Shown: positions 5,687 through 10,332 of the stretch, in pieces
How positions within the stretch are numbered: the stretch's first letter is position 1
Layout of the letters: each line of letters opens with the position of its first letter
Source of the DNA: Candidatus Methylomirabilota bacterium
GTDB lineage: Bacteria > Methylomirabilota > Methylomirabilia > Methylomirabilales > 2-02-FULL-66-22
DNA length: 10,332 bases
Direction: 5' to 3'
Assembly: GCA_016208645.1 (NCBI GenBank)
Contig: JACQXP010000053.1
Span: 1-10,332, forward strand
Notes under the pieces: model-generated
Databases searched by the model: none
What the model saw: the letters and a program-made list of their open reading frames with translations, nothing else
What the model was told of the DNA's origin: nothing
Position numbers and translations under genes: made by a program

Positions 5687-6304
5687 GTGACCGATCGCCA
5701 CCAGACGGGGGGCCGCGACCTCCTGGAGGTGGTGGGCCTGGCCCTGCGGGCCGGCGTGCGCGCGGTCCAGCTTCGGGAAAAGGACCTCGCCACTCGCGAC
5801 CTGTATCATCTCGCCGGGAAACTCCTCGCGGTGACCCGGGCGGCCGGGGCGGCGCTCTTCATCAACGATCGGGTGGATGTGGCCATGGCGCTTCCGGCGG
5901 ACGGGGTCCATCTGACGCGGCGAAGCCTTCCCCCCAAGGAGGCCCGCGAGCTGCTGGGGCCGGCGGGACTCATCGGCGTCTCCTGCCATTCCCTGGCCGA
6001 GGTCCGGGAGGCGGTGGACGGCGACGCGGACTTCGTCGTCCTCGGGCCGATCTTCGAGACGCCCTCGAAGATGCCCTACGGCCCCCCCCTGACGACGGCG
6101 CTCTTGCAACAGGCACGGGCGGCGACTACACTCCCGATCCTGGCGATCGGGGGGATCAATACGGCGCGGATTCCCGACGTGATGGCGGCGGGGGCCGACG
6201 GGGTCGCCGTGATCTCCGCGGTGATGGCCGCCGCGGACCCTGGCGCCGCTGCCGCCGAACTCCTCGCGGCGTGGAGGCAGGCAACTAGGCAACTGGGCAC
6301 CTAG
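5687..6304 (+). CDS. thiE: ThiE, thiamine phosphate synthase (start uncertain)
   Basis: ThiE couples HMP-PP with thiazole phosphate to give thiamine phosphate, releasing pyrophosphate. From the GTG at 5687 the product is 205 residues and carries VQLREKDL at 27-34, FINDRVDVA at 58-66, GVHLTRRSLP at 73-82, GVSCHS at 97-102, FVVLGPIFETPSK at 116-128, AIGGIN at 153-158 and GVAVISAV at 172-179, all ThiE hallmarks. This start removes the beginning of the first strand (usually LYLVTDR). The upstream codons in this frame read GVSLVTDR, which fits the family, but no ATG is in frame. An ATG at 5661 is out of frame by one base across a run of six G (5673-5678); one more G would give MPGPGGVSLVTDR. So the start is either the GTG, with the G-run as ribosome binding site, or the ATG with a one-base indel. 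The last seven or so codons and the stop lie within repeat array F. Confidence 0.94.
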   Translation: MTDRHQTGGRDLLEVVGLALRAGVRAVQLREKDLATRDLYHLAGKLLAVTRAAGAALFINDRVDVAMALPADGVHLTRRSLPPKEARELLGPAGLIGVSCHSLAEVREAVDGDADFVVLGPIFETPSKMPYGPPLTTALLQQARAATTLPILAIGGINTARIPDVMAAGADGVAVISAVMAAADPGAAAAELLAAWRQATRQLGT

Positions 6305-6353
6305 GCAACTGGGCTCTTCCCAGTTGCCCAATTGCCAAGTCGCCGAATTGCCG
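6280..6353. repeat. Inverted octad repeat array F (end of thiE to start of yacP)
   Basis: Four 8-bp units of the type GGCAACTA/GGCAACTG lie at 6280-6311. They are mirrored by four 8-bp units of the type CCCAGTTG/CCCAATTG at 6319-6350. The centre is a perfect hairpin: GGCAACTGGG (6304-6313), loop CTCTT, CCCAGTTGCC (6319-6328). It may act as a terminator or mRNA-end stabiliser, although no T-tract follows. The left half overlaps the thiE coding end, and the right half stops 8 bases before the yacP ATG. Confidence 0.88.
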
Positions 6354-6360
6354 TCGTTTC

Positions 6361-6864
6361 ATGTGGATCATCGTGGACGGGTACAACGTCATCCGGCAGT
6401 GGCCTGAACTGGCCATGTTGGATCGGGGCGACCTCCAGTCGGGCCGGGAGGCCCTCCTGCATGAGCTGCAAACGTACCGGCGGGGCAAGGGACACCGGAT
6501 CACGGTGGTCTTCGACGGCCGGGAGCAGGGAGGGTTCTCGGAGGCCGGCGAGAACGTCGGTGGAATCAGTGTGCGGTATTCGAGGCGAGGAGAGACGGCC
6601 GACCTCGTCATCGCCCGCCTGGTGGCCGAGGGTGGCGAGGGGGCCGTCGTCGTCAGTTCCGATCGGGAGATTGCGGACGCCGCCCGCCGGCGGGGTGCCG
6701 CCTGGCTGTCCGCCCCGGAGTTCATGGCCCGGGTGGAGGCGAGTCGCCTGGTGTCCCTGAAGGGCGGCGAGGAGGAAGACCCGCCGGAGAAATCGGGCAA
6801 GGGGACCCCGCGGCGCCTTCCCAAGGCCGAGCGGCGGAGGCAACGGCGGCTGAAGGCCCTCTGA
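6361..6864 (+). CDS. yacP: YacP/Rae1-like NYN (PIN-fold) endoribonuclease
   Basis: The 167-residue product belongs to the YacP-type NYN domain family. B. subtilis Rae1 (YacP) is the studied member and cuts mRNA in the ribosomal A site. Seen: MWIIVDGYNVI with Asp6 and Asn9; VVFDGRE with Asp52; TADLVIARL with Asp81; and VVVSSDREIADAARRRGA with Asp101, together the acidic set expected for a metal-dependent PIN-like nuclease. The C-terminus is strongly basic (RRLPKAERRRQRRLKAL), as is usual for the family, and may bind rRNA. The ATG at 6361 has no Shine-Dalgarno and lies 8 bases after octad array F. It follows thiE by 56 bases and precedes ltaE by 67. Whether it is transcribed with the thi genes depends on the array F hairpin. 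The family assignment is firm; the A-site cleavage activity is inferred. Confidence 0.88.
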   Translation: MWIIVDGYNVIRQWPELAMLDRGDLQSGREALLHELQTYRRGKGHRITVVFDGREQGGFSEAGENVGGISVRYSRRGETADLVIARLVAEGGEGAVVVSSDREIADAARRRGAAWLSAPEFMARVEASRLVSLKGGEEEDPPEKSGKGTPRRLPKAERRRQRRLKAL

Positions 6865-6931
6865 CATGACGAGGTCCGGCGCATCGGACAGATCAGGCCT
6901 GCACACCTCATGGTACGAGGAGGAGCGACTC

Positions 6932-7981
6932 ATGCCGTCCACACAACCCGATCAGATCGTGGATCTGCGCAGCGACACCGTGACCAAGCCGACTCCCGAG
7001 ATGCGGCGGGCCATGGCAGAGGCGGAGGTGGGGGACGACGTGTTCGGCGAGGATCCCACGGTGAATCGCCTGGAGGCGGCCGCGGCCGAGCGCCTGGGGA
7101 AAGAGGCCGGCCTCTTCGTCGTCTCCGGGACCATGGGGAACCAGGCCAGCCTGATGGCGCAGACCCAGCGGGGGGATGAGGTCATCCTGGACGAGTCGTC
7201 TCACATCTTCAATTACGAGGTGGCGGCGCTGGTGGTCCTCTCGGCCGTGCAGCCGCGGACGCTGCGCGGGCACTTCGGTATCCTGGATCCCGAGGAGATC
7301 CGGCGAGCCATCCGGCCGCCCAACATCCACGCGCCGCGCAATACCCTCATCGCCGTAGAGAGCAGCCACAACCGGGGCGGCGGTACGTGCTATCCCCCGG
7401 AGACCCTGCGCGAGATCCGGCGGATCGCCACCGCCAACGGGATGGCCGTGCACCTGGATGGCGCCCGGATCTTCAATGCGAGCATCGCGACCGGGACCCC
7501 CGTGCGCGAGTTGGCCGCCCAAGCCGACTCGGTGACCTTCTGCCTGTCCAAGGGGCTCGGGGCGCCGGTCGGATCGGTGGTGGTGGGGACGCGCGCCTTC
7601 ATTGACCGGGCCCGGCGGGCACGCAAGATGTTCGGTGGGGGCATGCGGCAGGCGGGCATCCTGGCCGCGGCGGGCGTGGTCGCGCTGGAGACGATGGTGG
7701 ACCGCTTGCGGGAGGACCACGAGAACGCCCGCGTCCTGGCGGAGGGCCTGGCCAGCCTGCCGGGGATCGTGATTGACCTGTCCCGGCTGCAGACGAACAT
7801 CGTGATCTTCAACGTGAAGCGGAAGGATCTGGACGCGCCCGGCCTCATCGTCAAGCTGGCGGAACACGGAATCAAGGCGTTCGCCACCACCCCGGATTCC
7901 ATCCGCATGGTGACCCACAAGGACGTGGACCGGGCGGGGATCCTGCGGACGCTGGAGGTCCTGCGGACGATCCTCGGCTGA
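6932..7981 (+). CDS. ltaE: Low-specificity L-threonine aldolase
   Basis: This is a 349-residue PLP-dependent fold-type I enzyme, cytoplasmic, that splits L-threonine or L-allo-threonine into glycine and acetaldehyde. Seen: DLRSDTVTKPTPEMRRAM at 11-28, a family signature; GDDVFGEDPTVNRLE at 34-48; SGTMGNQ at 65-71; SSHI with His91, which stacks on PLP; ESSHN at 143-147; HLDGAR with Asp176 for the PLP nitrogen; and CLSKGLGAPVGS with the Schiff-base Lys207. The length is normal. The start at 6932 has a clear Shine-Dalgarno (GAGGAGG, about 6917-6923); an in-frame ATG at 6866 lacks one and adds unconserved residues. It follows yacP by 67 bases and is closed by the hairpin at 8017-8047. Glycine from this reaction is a possible feedstock for the dehydroglycine used by ThiG, but threonine aldolases are widespread and the link is only suggestive. 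The beta-eliminating lyase family is related but differs in these motifs. Confidence 0.95.
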   Translation: MPSTQPDQIVDLRSDTVTKPTPEMRRAMAEAEVGDDVFGEDPTVNRLEAAAAERLGKEAGLFVVSGTMGNQASLMAQTQRGDEVILDESSHIFNYEVAALVVLSAVQPRTLRGHFGILDPEEIRRAIRPPNIHAPRNTLIAVESSHNRGGGTCYPPETLREIRRIATANGMAVHLDGARIFNASIATGTPVRELAAQADSVTFCLSKGLGAPVGSVVVGTRAFIDRARRARKMFGGGMRQAGILAAAGVVALETMVDRLREDHENARVLAEGLASLPGIVIDLSRLQTNIVIFNVKRKDLDAPGLIVKLAEHGIKAFATTPDSIRMVTHKDVDRAGILRTLEVLRTILG

Positions 7982-8016
7982 CTCGATCTTCTTCCGGCCT
8001 TCCTGTCGGGAAATAC

Positions 8017-8047
8017 GAGAGCCCTGGGTGAGGTGCCCAGGGCTCTT
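8017..8047. terminator. Strong hairpin between converging genes, probable bidirectional terminator
   Basis: AGAGCCCTGGG (8018-8028) and CCCAGGGCTCT (8036-8046) form a perfect 11-bp stem with a 7-base loop, extendable by a G-U pair. The T-tract is poor on the plus side (TTCGCGTCTC). It lies 36 bases after the ltaE stop and about 88 bases beyond the stop of the opposing gene, a natural place to end both transcripts. Confidence 0.7.
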
Positions 8048-8134
8048 CGCGTCTCACCGGGGATTCCCAGGCGTCCGTCCTCGCGCTTCATTTCCTCCGG
8101 GAGGGCGCGTTATTCCAGGCTGCCTCGCCCTCCC

Positions 8135-10332
8135 TCACCGTCCGAGGATGTGATAGGCGTCCCACCGGGTGCCCCCGGGCGGAAACGGGGCAGCCTCCAG
8201 GTCGGGGGGCAACCCGGGGGCCAGTCTGTGAAGCTGGCCGGTTCGGACGTTGAGGAACCGCGTGGCATCGAGCGCCACGTAGTCCCAGGCCTCGGCGGGG
8301 TTCCGGTCGGGGAAGATCAGTGGGGCGCCGCTCCAGGGGACCCAACGCCAGCTCCGATCCGACTCATTCACCAGGAAGACCCCGTATGGGTTGCCGCTCA
8401 CCGCTTCCGCCACCGCCGCGCCGGTGTCGCTGTAGACTGAGCTTGCGGTCTCGACGTCGAGGTCCCACTGCACCAGCCAGACGCGCTCTGTGCCCGGTCC
8501 GGGCGCGGACCGCGAGGACCATTCCCGCGCATCCGCCTGAAACGCCAGGCGCCCAGGGGCGGCCCCAAACCACCAGAGCCTATTCCACCACGAGGAAGGG
8601 ACGGCTGGGCCCAAGTAGAGCGCTGGCCGTCCCGCGTGCCGCCCACGTAGAGCGTCTCGCCGCGGGGATCCATGTAACAGCCCCAGAAACCCGGGGAGGG
8701 ATGGACCGCCCGCTGCGTCTTCTCGATCCGGATGAGGTCCTCGCTGGTCTTCGCCAGGAGGCGCCCGGCGGTGAGGTCCAGGACGGCGAGGACCGAGGCG
8801 CCCGGTGCCTCGAGTTTGGCCTGGACGGAGGCGTAATACCCGCTCTCCACCGGAGTGCCGAACCAAGGGGTCAGCAGGGGGAAGCGGCGCCAGGACTCCC
8901 CCCCGGGGAGCGGGGCGAGCTGGAGCTGCACCGCCGCCACGAGGTGACCATTCCTGTCCGCCCACACGCGCTGCACGTTCCACGCGTACCACTCGGGGCT
9001 CCATCCGAAGCGCTCCCGGGGGAGCGCGAGCGGGAAGCGCGCGGTCACCGCATCATGCAGGGTCCGCAGGGGCTCCAGGCTCTCATCGCTGAAGGTCGAG
9101 GCGCAGTTGTAGGTGTCATACGTGAAGAGCGGGGGGTCCTGGACCCGGCAGGTACTATTGACGGTGAAGGCCACCCGGTACTGCGTGAAGTCCAGGTGTT
9201 CGGTGAACTCCACGGTCGTGCCGAGATCCAGGGCGCCCAGGGTCTCGAAGAGCGGAATCTGCTGGACAAGGCGAAGGGCGACGACCGGGTGACCCTGGGC
9301 CGTCACCGCGCCCGTCGTGGGGACCTGGGCACTCCCGAGGGGGCGCTCGAGCTCGAACAGGAGGGCCTGAAAGGTGTCTACGCTCCAAAACGTGTACGCC
9401 ACAAGCTGATTGTCCCGCTCGCCCCACTCGACCTCAGCCGGGCGAAAGCGGAGCCCTGCCACCGTCTTCAGCGGCAGCGCGTAGAGTTTATCGGCCGTCT
9501 GCAGCATCCACTCGTTTGTTCTCCAGTCCAGGTAGATCCGCTCGATGCGCGTCTCGGTGAGGACCTTGCCGATGACGGCATTCTCCTCCGATCCGAGCTT
9601 GCCCTGGTAGACCAGGGTGAGCCCATTCGTAGGGAGATCGGCGGGTATGGGAAGATAAACCGGCGCCGCGTCGTTGTCCTGGGGGACTGCCTCGACCAGT
9701 TTCGGCCATTCCACCGCCAGACTGCGGACGCCCTTGTCAGTGTCTTGGTACAGGCTGAAGAACCCGTCTTTCGCCAACGCGTCGGGTGAGCGATTCACGA
9801 TCCGGAGGCTGGGTTCCTGCGTTTCCGGGTGAGGCCCGCGCCGCACCTCCAGTTTCCCACGGAAGAAGTAGTCGAGAAGCCCGGCCGAGTAGCCGACGGC
9901 GCGGGGGATCGTGAGCTGGCCGATGCTCCACGCATTGAGGGCATTCAGGGAAAATTCCCCGCCCGGGACGGTCTTCCCGCGCTCCCGCAGGTCCCGGCTG
10001 AAGAGGGAGAAGGTGGTCATCCGGGGATTCGTTTCGAGCACGCCGGTGTTCGGGTCCACGAAGCTGTTCCCGCAGAACATGAGGAAGCCAGTGATGGGTT
10101 GCCCGGCGGCATCCTGTGTGCTGGCGAATTCCTCGCGGCACGTGGCCGTACTCAACACCGGGTCCGGATACTCTGCCGCGTGATTTCCATCGACAAAGGT
10201 GGTGAAATTCGTTCCCTCGGAGACGAAGTTCCGATTGATGATCTGGGAGAGGCCCCAGGCCGACGGGCCGTTTTGCGGGTTGCCGTTGGCGTCGGTTTGC
10301 GCCCAGAAGTCCCGCGGCTGGGTGGACCCTTC
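8135..10332 (-). CDS. Large uncharacterised protein, N-terminus beyond window, interrupted by a one-base frameshift
   Basis: The reading frame is open from the right edge (visible residues begin EGSTQPRDFWAQTDANG) without a stop to about 8624. It then continues in another frame to TGA at 8135-8137 (ending WDAYHILGR), giving roughly 730 visible residues. A GTG at 10158 is only an internal codon; the true start lies off the window. I do not recognise the family. The protein is rich in aromatic residues and Asn/Gln, has no obvious membrane segment in the visible part, and has scattered Cys residues (TATC, MFCGN, STCRV, YNCAS, WGCYMD) that would suit disulfides in an exported protein. The segment SIGQLTIPRAVGYSAGLLDYFFRGKLE looks like a conserved core. 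Its C-terminal part (DPRGETLYVGG, LVQWDLDVETA, WDYVALDATRFLNVRTGQLHRL) resembles beta-propeller-like strands, but that is an impression. Codon use matches the neighbours, so recent transfer is not indicated. It may be a live gene with a sequence error or a new pseudogene. Confidence 0.75.
8615..8634 (-). other. Frameshift site in the uncharacterised gene (one base apparently missing)
   Basis: Upstream the sense frame reads FWGCYMDPRGETLYVGGTRDGQ. Past 8623 that frame turns into low-complexity Arg/Gly/Pro/Ser sequence. Meaningful protein (ALYLGPAVPSSWWNRLWWFG) continues in the frame whose codons start at 8623. Adding a single base at 8623-8624, for example a second G in the minus-strand CCAGCGC, joins the two frames as DGQALYLGP with no stop. 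Confidence 0.7.

Noticed and set aside
6866..6931. Upstream ATG for ltaE at 6866
   Set aside because: There is no Shine-Dalgarno there, and the family N-terminus and a GAGGAGG site fit the ATG at 6932.
8320..9789. Plus-strand open frame of 489 codons opposite the uncharacterised gene
   Set aside because: The minus strand has the sensible protein composition on both sides of the frameshift, while the plus product is Arg/Pro/Gly-rich noise.
10158..10160. GTG at 10158 as the start of the right-hand gene
   Set aside because: The same frame stays open upstream to the window edge with normal protein-like sequence, so the GTG is an internal valine codon.

Overview
This window comes from a GC-rich (about two-thirds G+C by eye) bacterial chromosome carrying ordinary housekeeping genes. 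I see no phage, transposase, plasmid or CRISPR genes. The gene content, the base composition and an uncharacterised protein at the right end suggest an uncultivated soil or subsurface lineage such as Rokubacteria/Methylomirabilota or a deltaproteobacterium-like group. That placement is a guess, because no marker in the window fixes the phylum.

Left part, minus strand: a Ppx/GppA family phosphatase (1-795, running off the left edge) lies downstream of an NFACT/RqcH-type ribosome quality-control protein (890-2716). A divergent promoter region (2717-2871) separates rqcH from a plus-strand short-chain dehydrogenase/reductase (2872-3633). The rqcH promoter is placed so that its transcript would be leaderless.

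Centre, plus strand: a sigma-70-type promoter (3730-3758) leads straight into a TPP riboswitch (3766-3856) and a probable terminator hairpin. Then follow a Nudix hydrolase (3997-4440), thiS (4550-4750), thiG (4833-5609) and thiE (from about 5687 to 6304). After these come a YacP/Rae1-like NYN-domain RNase (6361-6864) and a low-specificity L-threonine aldolase (6932-7981). ThiS and ThiG build the thiazole phosphate and ThiE couples it to the pyrimidine, giving thiamine phosphate. The other thi genes (thiC, thiD, thiF, thiO or thiH) are not in the window.

Right part: a strong hairpin (8017-8047) separates ltaE from a converging minus-strand gene (8135 to beyond 10332). That gene encodes a large protein I do not recognise, and a one-base frameshift near 8624 interrupts it.

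The most unusual feature is in the spacers. Six of them carry short tandem arrays with a strict 7-bp (once 8-bp) period and a different unit sequence in each. Several are arranged as inverted half-arrays that can fold into hairpins. They abut start codons and in one case supply the end of a coding sequence. They recall the heptanucleotide STRR repeats of cyanobacteria, but differ in that the period is conserved while the sequence is not.
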